A stretch of DNA of 64,000 nucleotides from contig NW_006763141.1 of the NCBI RefSeq assembly GCF_000264905.1, forward strand, positions 490,600 through 554,599. The letters run 5' to 3'. Below, piece after piece: positions 9,357-19,957 of the stretch (positions are counted from its first letter, which is position 1; the number at the start of each line of letters is the position of its first letter). A program made the position numbers and the translations under genes. The notes below the pieces were generated by a model. It made no database searches, had not been told where the DNA came from, and saw nothing but the letters and a program-made list of their open reading frames with translations. This DNA is from Stereum hirsutum FP-91666 SS1. Lineage: Eukaryota; Basidiomycota; Agaricomycetes; Russulales; Stereaceae.

Positions 9357-11961
9357 TTAATCCGAGTCGAATACTTCGGTGGCCATGATCAATTTCTCGG
9401 CAGTAAGCGAGCGAGGCTTGACGTTGCACTTGAAAGGGAGAGGATACCTGTACCTCGCGTATCGCGATACAAACTCAGCTTCAGTACAACGTAACTCAGA
9501 GAATGTGAATGAGAGGGAACGCACGCAACGATCCCCGACATATGATCGTCCACAGGCTCGATCTCCTTACCCTGATCATCCACTGCCTTCTCGATCTTCA
9601 GTGTAGCCAAAATTGATGCCACAGCCAGCCAAACAGATTCACGAGCCATGAAGCGTCCTGGACAGATGCGCCGTCCGAAACCGAAGACTGCCTCGGGTTC
9701 AGGGAGGTCCGGATTATTCAGGTAGCGGTCTGGGTTAAAATCGTTGGCATCGGGCCCGTAGACGGACTCGTCGTGTAGAATCGCCCTGTGAGTGTGTCGA
9801 GTTAGACTTGATATCGCGAAGACCAATATGATAAAGGCTAAAACCATGTACGGACCAGATATTCCCGATCACGGTGCTACCTTTTGGGATAAAGTAGTCT
9901 CCAAACACATCGTCCTCCGTTAGCTTATGAGGAAATCCTGTAGATATTCCAGTCAGTGTCGTTATGTGAAAATGCAAACATCGATCAGGACTACCTAATG
10001 GACCAACAATACGCCATCTAAAGCAGTAACATGTTACATCTGAGTCTGATTTCTTCGAGAATATATCGCGAACCGCTTACCTCCACACCTCCTCCGTCAA
10101 AGCCTTGACATACGGGAGCGTGTCTATATCCGAGAACTCAGGTAACCGGTCGTTTCCAATGACGGAGTCTATTTCAGCTTGTGCTTTCCTCTGAGCTTCG
10201 GGGCAGAGGGCCATGGCGAGGAAGAAGTTCTCGAGAGCGCAAACAGTCTGAATAGATTATCTGTGAGACCCACGGACATCATTACGAAGAGCGAGTGCGT
10301 ACCGTATCGGCACCACCTGAATGCCGAGTCGCGACAGCGTGCGGTTAGTCACCTCATTGGACGAGCGCACGTTGCAGCTCAAAGACGGCAGACGTACCAA
10401 TATACCTACCGGGGTAACATAGTCAGTTGAGGGCAAAACTCAGAAAAAGTCGGGCGAGCTCACATATTAGCCGTAAGCCCCTTCGCCACACCTTCATCCT
10501 CGGGCAATGATTTCTTACTCTCGAGCTGAGTGATCAAAGTCGCAGCGACCGAAGGAGAGGCAGTCCCACTCGCCTATATGATACCACGAGGACATCCCGC
10601 ATCGTGGATGAGCTCCTCGATCCGTGGTAAAGCCGAGAAGCGATGAATAGCTCACCAAGGAATCCTTCGTCGCTTCAAAAGGATGGTTGAGCATATCCTT
10701 ACTCCAATGGCATAATTCGCTTGCTTTCTTCTTATACTGTTTGACAAATGTGATCAGTACCGATGTATCGATTCGAAGCGAAGTGCTTACACCAACGCCC
10801 GGAAACCAAGAGGGTAACTTGAGCACTACATCAACAAGAGACGTCAGCTTTCTGTATGTACGCTGATAATCGTATTTTCCCAGAGGAAGGCACATACGCG
10901 CAGGGAATAAATCAAAAATCTGCGCCTCTATGGACGCAATGGTAGTGACGGCTTCCAGCCCACCTTCTGCGGTCTCGATGAAAGGGTCGTGCTGCGGTTT
11001 GACTTTGATTCCATACGCGATGTCGAGGATGATTGCGCCAGCCATGCTTCATGTACCCGTACAACTGAGCATATTTTCCCTGAAGGACATGAGATAATGG
11101 TGCTCACTGGCGAAGATGCTCCTTGAAATCAGCTGGCTTGTGAACGAGATGGCGTAAGAGCTGATGAGTAGCTGTGCATTCGATGGGTCGGTAGTCCTGA
11201 TCCGGATCAAGGGTTTGAAACTCGAGGCAAATAAAGCAAGTCGAAACACCTGCCTACCTTGACAGCGGACGGTTGGAAGAAGGCGTGAAACGCTTTTCGT
11301 GCAGCTTTCAGACGATCACCATATGGGAACGTGGCTACGACCCAGTTAAAACCGAGGCTATTGGTAGGGAGAGATCAGCTATCGTCAACTCCATTCCCGT
11401 AGCTTAATACGCACAGAACGGAGAACGAGGGAATAAAAGGCCTTTGTCGAAGGATATTATTAAATCAGAGATGCCCGAGGATCAAAGGATGCAGCAATGA
11501 TACGATACCTGTCCGAATAGATGGCTGATCGCTTGACGAAAATCTCGTTGGCGGCTTTTGCAGAGTTCACCACAACTATATGGCTACCCAGAACGTCACA
11601 GTGGACGAGCTCGCTACCTAAACATAGCAGCATTATCAGTAATTACTCAACTAACGAAGCAATGCCGAGATGACCTGTTTCTTTCGCCCCTATGAGAATA
11701 AATTATTCGTTGAATAAACTCGAATGTTGAAAGATTAGGCGGTGACTCACATTTCTCGTATACCAGCCATTCGTGATCCTTTGGCATCTGAAGAAGGTTC
11801 CCGATAATTGGAAGTCGAGGAGGCCCAGGTGGTAGTTGCTTTCCAGCGTACTTCGCATTCCGTCTACGCCAGATGTACAACCCAGCGAGAACGCTGAGTG
11901 AAAAGAGAGAAGCTGTGAAGCTCGTATGAAGGTGATCGTTAAGAATGGACAAAGGAGCCAT
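9357..11961 (-). CDS. Cytochrome P450 monooxygenase 1
   Basis: A multi-exon P450, probably microsomal. The chosen start (11961) gives MAPLSILNDHLH followed by one membrane anchor (about residues 14-30), a basic stop-transfer stretch and the proline hinge LPPGPPRLPIIGNLL. The I-helix oxygen-binding motif GGADT is near 10300-10320 and the haem-binding loop FGFGRRICPGR at about 9653-9685. The last exon, after an intron with donor GTGCGT, encodes PFKCNVKPRSL and stops at 9357. The class resembles mushroom P450s often named O-methylsterigmatocystin-oxidoreductase-like, but the substrate cannot be told. It shares exon pattern and sequence with the P450s at 39803 and 43655, and lacks the intron they carry inside the haem loop. 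It lies 2.7 kb from the peptide precursor genes, so a role in tailoring those peptides is possible but unproven. Inner exon borders were not all resolved. Confidence 0.85.
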
Positions 11962-14049
11962 AGTGACCGAGTTAGGAGGCCGGACAGTGTGCTCGAAGGA
12001 TGGCAACTTCGTGTTGACCGTTATCCGTCCCGTTTTTATTGCGTTTCGGCATCTCCTGTGCACCCCAAAACGAGATTATCAAGCGCTCGCACTTGATACG
12101 AACAATAACATGGCACCCGCCGAGCATCTCCTGTACAGGTGGAGTAACCCTCAGATGTCGGAAGTGTGACTTTACTGAACTGGGATCAGCGACGAAGCGG
12201 AAGCGAACGTAGCGTAGAAGAAGCCGGACACGACGTGAGCACATTGTTATTGTTGTTGAAGACAGAATATTCACCATAAGGCTGAGCATCGCACTAACCA
12301 GAGCTTCTCGACTTCAGGCAGACGTCGGCTAGGATAACTGGAGTCTTCTATGCATGGATAACCATCTCACGCGTGCAACGGAATGCAAAGATTTCGGTCG
12401 TTGTTTCTCATCGCGAAGAGCACCTGAGAAAGCCTAGTTTGGAAGAAGGTCGGCAGAGTTGTGGTGAAGGCAAATGGCACTGTTGCCTCGTGGACAGTTC
12501 CGTTCCCCGAGCGCTCTTGTTGTCTCGTGACGTCATCATCATTGTCCAAGCGCATTTTGTCCGCGCAAGAGCAATGCGAGTAGCCATAGGTGGCCACCAT
12601 TGTCTTCCCCCTCTCTGTCTCACTATGCTCCAACGATCGCAGGTCAAAAACGCTAGAGGAAACTTTTGAGGGTGCTGCCAGAGGAGGGGGTACGAATGTC
12701 CGAGGTGTAGACGTCAAAAGTTCTCCGACCCGTCTCGATGATCTCGATGCGACAGATGAGAAGCTCAACCTCGAAACCCAAGCTCACACGGGAAAATTTC
12801 ACAACTTTCTCCATGGAGTTGCCCGGTGTGGTCAGACGGGAACAGAGAATGATAAACACGAGCTATATCTCGTCCACATCCCGTCGTCAAGCCCAACCAA
12901 TGAAATTGCAAGACGCAGATGAATTAACAAAGTTTCGCGCTCACAATACACTGGGAGTCCTGAAAGGCTTCGCCAATGGTGAGAAAGTCTTCCACCATCC
13001 TTCTCGTTGATATTCTCCGAAATCGATGTCTGACCACCATGCCGCAGCTGCGCAGAACACTTAAAATCGAGGCTGAACTCCTCGAACGAAGCCATTGGCG
13101 GGCAGCCAAAGGTCGGGGTATGCGACGTGAGACTGGGGAGGTTTTGGTCATGATAACTGCAATTAAACCGCTTTTGGTACGAGCGAAAACATCAAAGAAA
13201 TGAGGACGAAAGGGAGCAAACATGTGTTCTGCCGCACGCTCTACAACGCCACCGCCAACAGCTGTCGTTTGAGGTACCCACCACAATGGAATCAACGACG
13301 CCAGGATTTCAGGCAGATGGAGATGAAGTACTTACTCACATGTGCCCTAAGTTTATATTTTGTCAGAGCATGAAAGCAGGGTGTTTCGCAGTGTGAACAG
13401 GTGGCACCGTCTTCGACTCGAGGCTAGGCAGGTCTAGGTGGAACCAAGAGCTTGAGTCTGAGATTATCAGGAAATGAATAGCAGTGGACGTATCTGTCGT
13501 ATGAGACGTCCGCAGCGTGAGAGTGGTGTTCATGATCAGCGTGTAGTCGCAACGAGATGGAGAAGGTAAAGCTCACAGGACACATTGCTCCTTGGCCTCT
13601 TCGCCAGTGCGTCAATCTATCGCGACATGAGAACTCAAATTTGGCAGATCAGGAGGCAGTTCAGCACTAGGTATGTCAACAGTCATAAACCGCAGATTGC
13701 TTTGCGTATTAGGAAGAATAAAAAGCGTGTTCCACGGGCGTCCGGAGGTTGAAGGCTAGCGACTGGAGTTTCAATGGTATGTATTCTTCGAGAGAATGGA
13801 GGCTAAATTTCACGTCGTAGCAATCGCCCAGGATACAGTTGGGATGTGGCTCTGTGAGAGTGTGTACAGGACGAACGAGATCTAGAATTTCGAAAGAGTA
13901 AGTAAGGACGAACGGAGGCCGGCCGCTCAGAGAGCATGCCGTGAGAAATTACATCACGGCAAGCTCCGACCCTAGAAAGCGACTGACTAGACTTGAACAG
14001 GCCCAAGGTTGCAACTAAACTGCACTCGTGGGCGGCAACCCTTCGATAT
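11962..14049. other. Unassigned 2.1 kb region upstream of P450-1
   Basis: Several frames of 60-138 codons occur on both strands but none has a recognisable family, and none links to another by clean splice signals. Some minus-strand segments around 12900-13600 contain donor-like sequences and could be a decayed gene. The P450-1 promoter should lie at the left end of this stretch. Confidence 0.35.
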
Positions 14050-14547
14050 CGCTGTTTCTATGCTTTCTCTCTTAGATGACGGTCCGTGCTGGTAGTCTGC
14101 TTTTTACGGAAAGTGAAGACGGCATATTTTGTTCTGGAGTCAGAGAACAACAAATCGGACTACTTCCTTGCAGCTTTAGCTTCGCACCCCACGTTCATGG
14201 GGTTTTTTGTAGAACTTCGCTTGGAAATGCCGTGAGTAGAGCAAGTGAGACCTGCAACACTTTCCTGCCTTGTGAGTGGAAGGTCGTTCGCCGTTTCGTG
14301 CGCCTAGCCAATGGTTAACGCCTCAGTTTCTGTGCACTATCCCTCGAAGGACTTTGGGGCTCTATATTCCTCAACCGTGAAAGGTAACTGCGCCGATCCT
14401 TTCCGCGACTGCTCTATCGAAACCATACTAGGCATATCTCGCTCTACGACAATGCTCATGCTCATATTCCAACCACGCAGCCGACCACAGAGTAATGTCC
14501 CTTCCTCATATTTCTTATCAAAACATGCATCAATTTAATGTTCACGT

Positions 14548-14559
14548 TGACCCAGGTCA
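14548..14559. promoter_or_regulatory. Inverted repeat TGACC-CA-GGTCA upstream of precursor A
   Basis: A perfect inverted repeat with a 2-bp spacer lies 54 bp before the TATA box of precursor gene A. The duplicate promoter of gene B lacks this segment. It could be a transcription-factor site unique to gene A; binding is not demonstrated. Confidence 0.3.
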
Positions 14560-14612
14560 CGTCAAAATGCACGAAAGCGGACAAGCTCCAATCACCAGAC
14601 TCGACACATTTT

Positions 14613-14618
14613 TATAAG
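14613..14618 (+). promoter_or_regulatory. TATA box of precursor gene A
   Basis: TATAAG lies exactly 80 bp before the ATG at 14693, the same distance as in gene B. The sequence after the box (GCAGCTTGCACG) is also shared with gene B. Confidence 0.6.
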
Positions 14619-14692
14619 GCCCGCAGCTTGCACGGCGTACACCCTCATCCCAACTTTCATCGCAGAGCTCAGACGCAGTCCACAAATTGAGC

Positions 14693-15098
14693 ATGAACTT
14701 CAACATCATTCTCGCTCTTGCCACCATCATTGCCTGCGCAGAAGCACGTCCCATTAATAACTGTCCATGTAAGTTGTAGATTGGCTCCATACGCTCACCC
14801 ACCGTTACAATAACACTCAATACTTACTACTGGATACATATACAGCGAACGTTGGTGCAAGAGACAGCTATGATCTCGCAAAGCGTGAGCTATATTCAGA
14901 TTTCCAGTTTTACGAGAAATGCTATCTCACGATTTTACCCATGAATCTCTAGGTGGGGGTTGCTTTGTGAGTACCTTTTACTTGCGTCCACCGTTATTTG
15001 AACTCATTAGTAGCGACCTTGGAACGGAATGATACACAATCGTGGTACAGGGACAGTACGGCGCGGCTGAAGCATGGGACGAAGCCGATGACCCCTGA
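14693..15098 (+). CDS. Small secreted Kex2-type peptide precursor A (candidate RiPP precursor)
   Basis: Four exons (14693-14768, 14846-14884, 14953-14966, 15051-15098) give 58 residues. Residues 1-19 form a signal peptide (NIILALATIIACAEA). A short leader (RPINNCP onwards) ends in the dibasic site Lys-Arg, a Kex2 cutting signal in the Golgi. The core after it reads GGCF then GQYGAAEAWDEADDP: one Cys, one Tyr, one Trp and an acidic end. The third exon is only 14 bp and starts inside the Arg codon of the dibasic site, exactly as in genes B and C, which supports the splicing. With a UstYa-type gene 6 kb away, a dikaritin-like role for the core is the best guess. The product is unknown. A plain secreted signalling peptide is the alternative. 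Confidence 0.75.
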
Positions 15099-15401
15099 AG
15101 AGTCGTCACTTTGCGTGAGCTCCTTCGAATCAGCATTCACTATCAAGAATGCACTGACATGCTAGCTCGATATAGAGCTAAACAGTCTCTTACCACCGAT
15201 TCGGATTCATTTAGTTCTCGATTGTTCGGTATGCTCGTAGTGGGCGATGTTCTTCACGAATTTAATCAAACGAAGCCAATGAGAGCCTCTTTTGCCTCGC
15301 TCTGTAATGGTTCGAGTGCAACGCTCTGACCGTTTCTTCAACATGGTCAAGTAGGTCTTGTCTTTGTGATGCTTCTTCGACATGAGCAGAAGGTCACCCG
15401 C

Positions 15402-15804
15402 CAAGTACTTATACAAACAAGCGTAAGTAGAAGTTTTATCAGAGTCGAACGTTGTATGGATTGACTTACAGTGCATAACTATTTCTGCTCAACTCAGCCG
15501 TCTATGAGATCCTTCTGACTGTTCTGCCAGCCCTTGTACAGGAAGCCTATCATACAGAGAATGCTGCCGACAGGCTCCTCAGACGCCGAAAAAGTCTCTC
15601 GCATTCCTGCGTACCGTGGGTACTATCGACCACCGGCATATCTACTTCTCCGTCCAGCGTCAAACGAAATGGCTTGACACACCTCTTAACTTGGAGTACG
15701 AGCAAGTAAAGCCTTGTACAGCTTTCATCGGTAACTCCGGCCTGACGGGGTGGGCTGGATAAGTCGAGCTCCAGGCTCGTAACCGGCGAGCGTTCGATGC
15801 CTCT
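15402..15804. other. Spacer between the two duplicated units
   Basis: No gene is supported. This spacer has no clear match after unit 2. Short frames occur but none resembles a known family. Confidence 0.35.
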
Positions 15805-16366
15805 GTTCTTATGTATTCTCTCTTGGATGCTCTGATAGTCTGCTGCTTCCTATGGTGTCGGGCTTCCTCAACGCATCATGGAAAGTGAAAATGGTATTGT
15901 TCGGCCTGGAGGCCATCATGACGTGAGAAGCGCCACAAAACAACAAACCGGACTACTCCGTTGCAGCTTTAACTCCGCACCTCATTTCATGAAGCTTTCG
16001 CAGAGTTTCGCTCCGTAATGCGATGAGTGGAACAAGTGACACTTGTGCGACCATCCTGCCTTGTAAGTGGAAAATCGTCCACCGTTTCGTGCGCCTTGCC
16101 AATGAGGCTGGGGAACGCCTCAGTTTCTGTTTAATATACCTCGAATGAATTTGGGGCTCTACAATCCTCAACAATGAACGGTAAGTGTATTGATCCTTTC
16201 CGTAACAGCTCCAACGAGGCCCTCTCAGGCATATCTCGCTCTATGTCCATATTCATCCTCTGATCACGTTGTCGACCACAAAGTCAGGTCCCTTCCTCAT
16301 CTATCTCAGATTCTAGTTGTCCCGGGGTACACGAAAGCGGACGGGTTGCGAGGCTCGAGATATGCT

Positions 16367-16372
16367 TATAAA
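16367..16372 (+). promoter_or_regulatory. TATA box of precursor gene B
   Basis: TATAAA lies 80 bp before the ATG at 16447, the same spacing as in gene A, with the shared downstream segment GCGGCTTGCACGAC. Confidence 0.6.
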
Positions 16373-16446
16373 GCGTGCGGCTTGCACGACCACACCCTTT
16401 ACCCAAACTTCTACCTCAGAGCACGGACGCACTCCACAAGCTGAAC

Positions 16447-17029
16447 ATGATCTTCAACATCATTCTCGCTCTTGCTACCATTATTGCCGGTGCCCAAGCA
16501 CGTCCCATTGATAACTGCGAGGGTAAGTTATAAATGAGCTCCATACGCTCACCAACTCTACAATACTACTCAATGCTTACTACTATATATGTCTATGCAG
16601 GTAACGTTGACACGAGAGCCAACTACGATCTTACAAGGCGTAAGTGTAAGATAGGACATTCTTACTCCGCAGAGATGCTGAATTTTGTCTGAAACCAACA
16701 ATACAGGTATCGGCGGGAGTGGAGTGAGCCACTTTATGAAGCCTCAGGAAAGGATCTGAACTTACTGACAAATTTGGCAGGCATCGTACTTCATTGCCAG
16801 TCCTGACACTGACAAGAACCCTGAGAAGCGTAAGTGACTCTCAGATTTCTAAAGTGTTACAAGGAACGATATCTCACGATTTTATTCAGGCGGAAGCTGC
16901 AATGTAAGTACCATTTTATGTGCCCACCGTTATTATGCTCGTCCATGACATATACTGAAAGTACACACTACTGTGATACAGGGCCTTTACACTTTTGCCG
17001 ATGCAGAGACCGCAGCCGATGAAGTCTGA
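16447..17029 (+). CDS. Small secreted Kex2-type peptide precursor B with two core units
   Basis: Six exons (16447-16522, 16601-16639, 16707-16723, 16781-16829, 16890-16903, 16982-17029) give 80 residues. The signal peptide (NIILALATIIAGAQA) is nearly that of gene A. After a short leader, a dibasic Arg-Arg opens unit 1 (IGGSG, then ASYFIASPDTDKNPE), and a Lys-Arg opens unit 2 (GSCN, then GLYTFADAETAADEV). Each unit is one microexon plus one longer exon, each begins inside the Arg codon, and each has Tyr as the third residue of its longer exon. Compared with gene A, one exon pair has been gained, or lost in A. Two different cores from one precursor is a known feature of multi-core ribosomal peptides. 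Function is inferred from this layout and from the UstYa neighbour. Confidence 0.75.
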
Positions 17030-17333
17030 AGAGTCGTCACTTTTAGTGAGCTCCTTTATATCAACATTCATCGAGTTTGCACTGACATGATAGCCCGATG
17101 CAGAGCGTAATGAAAGGCCCTTGCTACGGATTCAGACTCTTCCAGTTTTCGATTTCTCGGTATGCTTGTAGTGCACGATGGTCCTAACGAATAGAACCAA
17201 ACGAGGCCATTGAGAGCCTATTTTCCTTGCTCTGTAATGATTCGAGTGCATGGCTCTGGTTGTTTCTGAGGTATCGTAGAGTGGGTGTTGCCCTTGTGAT
17301 TCTTCTTCAGCATGAGCAGAAGGCCATCCGCCG

Positions 17334-18064
17334 TGCTGTGTACTCGCTATCGGGTGATTGGGACACGGGATTCGTGGCACTGTTCTTGGAGGGCATCCAG
17401 TACACGTCTCTAGAAGGCGATTGCTGCGACCCTGGAGGCCCTTCAAACCGTCGCTCTGGCCAGAGTACACTCTCTACAGTAATTCCTGTGGGATTGAATC
17501 CTAACCAGAAATTGGGCTCAGAGTTTTTGAGCGCATCTGAAGTCTCAAGGAAACCCTTTGACTTTTGTGAGGTGCTGCAAACAATATTAGGTCCGTTTCT
17601 TCGACATGTCCGTCATTGCTTCTTGAGCGACAAACTGTGTCAATACGCACCTGATTTCTGGGGCGTCCGACCGTCTCGGAACATTACAACTGGTGCGCCC
17701 AATTTTTGTATGGTGCAGGGCTCTCGAGAGTCATCATCACATGAAGGTTACATGACGGGAGCATCAAATAGGGCCTGTGGTTCTTTGCATCTTTGACTTT
17801 ACGTCTCATATCAACTAAGTCCAAAAATATCCCTCAGAAAGATCCGTTACTGGAGAAAATGGTGACGAGAGTATCTCCAACCGCGCCGAGTATCCCCATT
17901 CCTTAGGTTTTCTGTGTTCTGATGAATGGTATGTGGGATCCAGGGTACTCAGCTGCTAAAGCGACCGTTCGTTCTGTACTGCGTGGTGAGCCATAACCTC
18001 TGCATCTTTTAGCGCCTTTACTTTCGAGCCCGAGCTTACTCTAGTACAAAGGACTCAGAGCTGG
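17334..18064. other. Intergenic DNA between precursors B and C
   Basis: A 189-codon open frame (17227-17796) crosses this stretch but lacks a signal peptide, domain or splice pattern and starts inside the duplicated flank. It is treated as chance. The last part is the promoter of gene C. Confidence 0.35.
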
Positions 18065-18072
18065 TATATAAG
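18065..18072 (+). promoter_or_regulatory. TATA box of precursor gene C
   Basis: TATATAAG lies 107 bp before the ATG at 18172. The wider promoter does not match those of genes A and B, in keeping with a more distant relation. Confidence 0.55.
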
Positions 18073-18171
18073 GCTGGGTCGTTCTTGATGGGTAACTGTG
18101 GTTCGCGTTATCACTAGCCTGACCCAACATTCCAACAACATCCCACCTGTACTCTCCTACCCAACTCAGTC

Positions 18172-18471
18172 ATGAACTACAAGATCATCCTCGCTTTTGC
18201 CGCTGTCATCTGCACTGGTGTTCAGTCCAGCCCCACTGGCACCAATGACATTGTGGCGAGGGACAGTCTTCCGAAACGTAAGTAATCTCTATACGCTAAA
18301 TATATTTGCACAAGGGAGACTTCGAAACTAACCACAAGGCCGTTCTGGGTACCTTAGGCGAATTAGAGGTGATTTTTCTTCGGACGGTCGTGGTGATACG
18401 GAAGGCTTACTTCACATCGCTTTGCACAACAGTATTACCTAGTCCATGATGTCGACGAGGCTGAGGACTGA
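18172..18471 (+). CDS. Small secreted Kex2-type peptide precursor C (candidate RiPP precursor)
   Basis: Three exons (18172-18277, 18358-18368, 18433-18471) give 51 residues. A signal peptide (KIILAFAAVICTGVQS) is followed by a short leader ending in Lys-Arg. The core reads ELE then YYLVHDVDEAED, again a Tyr near the start of the longer exon and an acidic end. The 11-bp microexon starts inside the Arg codon and ends on a codon border, as do the 14-bp microexons of genes A and B, which decides between two possible acceptors (the TTAG at 18357 rather than the AAG at 18340). Here the leader is in one exon rather than two. It lies outside the tandem duplication, so it is an older relative. It ends 515 bp from the convergent membrane-protein gene. 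Confidence 0.7.
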
Positions 18472-18985
18472 GCACATATTTCTGAGCGTTATGCTGCGTG
18501 AGTTTCTCCGTTTCAGAGGTACTGCAGTCCAGAACTGACTCGCTAGAGTTTTTTTCAGTGTCGGAAGAATTACTTGCGTGATTACTATGGCTCGAGCCGT
18601 CCTCCGATTGTGTTGGCCGCGATGTATTTTGTGTTGATCCGAGGTGCTCAGAATGTATGATTACTACAGCGGAGGTTTATAGTGTTCTTAGTGGTGTCTT
18701 TTGTCCCGTAAAATGATAACATCCCGACTGGTTCAGTGGCACGTCGACGAAGGTGTGGTACCTGAAAGAAATCACGACTTCTTGTCGGACAGTAAACGAG
18801 CTCAACAGCCTTTCTAACCGTCTCAAAGGTTTCACGCGAGCCATTATTTGAGCAACTTGTAAATGTGACTGCATGAATGGTAATCGTTACTGTACACCTA
18901 TGCCCTTGTACTATTTGTTCAAACGTACTACACCAGTCGTCACTGCAAATACCAATGCCTTTCAAGGCGAACCGAATCCTGCTAA
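18472..18985. other. Convergent intergenic region
   Basis: This lies between the stops of precursor C and the membrane-protein gene, so it should hold both 3' untranslated ends. A 138-codon minus-strand frame (18648-19064) overlaps the last exon of the membrane-protein gene in another frame and has no support of its own. Confidence 0.4.
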
Positions 18986-19957
18986 TCATCGAAGTTCTTG
19001 CATGTCGAACGCTAAGACATATTGGACTCAATTTCTCCGTAATACTTAGGTAGGAAGACGACACTCACATAGAGGTGGCTCTGAGAATATTTGCAGAAAC
19101 TCAAGCCTACATCCGCTTTTTCTTATGGCTTCCTCCGAGCACGCCACTTCGATCACCGTATTCCGCCTCCCGCCACACTCCAACCTTGGTGTCGGTACCC
19201 TCAGCTGCCATCCAATATCCGCCTCCTTCACATATTCTGCGCTGAAATTCACAGTTCCCATCAAGTTGAGGCGCGAAGGGCGAGTATCATAGGTGAGATT
19301 CTTGGGGAGGGGGGAAGTGACGTTCCATATCTCTAGAGCAGAAACGTCCCCGACGGCAACGAAGGACTTGTTATTGGACGCGAGGGCGGAAGCGTCCGAA
19401 ACAACGGCTTCGATATAACAGAGAGCGGATGGTGAGAGTCGGGTTGACCAGCGGAAGAATGTGGAGTCCTATTTGCGAAGACGTCAACCAAGAAAAAACT
19501 ACGTGAAGTGGCGCAGAGGAGAAAGCTTGCCGTCGCACTGAGGAGGACTTTACTCCCGGGATTAAAGACTTTGTCCTGTTCAGATGAGCTCACATGGACG
19601 ATCGTGTTGGGGAACCACATTTTGGGGCCTGCAGGAATGATATAAGCTAAGGCTGTGATGAATGAAACAGCAAGAGGAAGTACCCTTTGACCTCCACCGC
19701 TGGATGCCTCCCACTGTCTCCATGTTGGGGTATGGCGTTAGTCTCCTGAGACCAGATGGGCTCAGCGGGACACTGAGTGCCGATGAGAGCGAGTAAACAG
19801 CGATGGCAGACGCCACTGTCACAAATGAGGTCAACGCGACGCAAGCCCACAAAATAAACGGGTATCGTCCTTCTTCAGTGGGTATGCGTTCTTTCCACTC
19901 CTCTGGAGAAAGGAGAGGAACGTAGTCCTCAGAAACAGGACGGTCAGGACGGGTCAT
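18986..19957 (-). CDS. Single-pass membrane protein with an extracytoplasmic domain, function unknown
   Basis: The start at 19957 gives MTRPDRPVSEDYVPLL, a short cytoplasmic tail, then one hydrophobic segment (YPFILWACVALTSFVTVASA, about residues 28-52) and a long outer domain with N-glycosylation sites such as NVT and NLT. Exons inferred from splice signals carry WFPNTIVHVSSSEQDKVF, then a large exon (from about 19468) with ALEIWNVTSPLPKNLTY and four Cys residues, and an 8-codon last exon ending at 18986. The layout resembles a family of unannotated type II membrane proteins common in Agaricomycetes; I know no function for them. The gene diverges from the UstYa-type gene across a 0.9 kb spacer, which allows shared control. 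One internal donor near 19690 is unresolved. Confidence 0.65.

Larger units (their letters stand above)
14050..15401. repeat. Tandem duplication, unit 1 (with precursor gene A)
   Basis: This unit matches 15805-17333 along promoter, gene and downstream flank. Matching landmarks include the TCTCTCTT region and the CAACAAA/CGGACTACT segment upstream, the CACGAAAGCGGAC box at 14570, the coding exons, and the GAGTCGTCACTTT and ATGAGCAGAAGG segments downstream. The two ATGs are 1754 bp apart. Identity is patchy, with many substitutions and small indels, so the duplication is not recent. Ends were placed by eye. Confidence 0.7.
15805..17333. repeat. Tandem duplication, unit 2 (with precursor gene B)
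   Basis: This is the second copy of the unit at 14050-15401. It is about 180 bp longer between the shared landmarks, mainly because gene B carries one more pair of exons. The promoter box CACGAAAGCGGAC recurs at 16330-16342 and the TATA box at 16367. Confidence 0.7.

Noticed and set aside
9149..9388. 79-codon lysine-rich plus-strand frame
   Set aside because: It overlaps the end of P450-1 on the other strand, with no domain, no promoter signal and no splice partner.
12924..13295. Arg-rich minus-strand frame, possible gene remnant
   Set aside because: No family could be read in any frame and neighbouring frames do not join by convincing splice sites.
17227..17796. 189-codon plus-strand frame after precursor B
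   Set aside because: Its first part lies in the flank of the tandem duplication and is not open in the other copy; no HxxHC motif, signal peptide or domain.
18340..18430. Alternative acceptor for precursor C giving an Arg-rich core
   Set aside because: The AAG acceptor at 18340 would abolish the microexon layout shared by genes A and B; using the TTAG at 18357 restores it and yields an acidic end like the paralogues.
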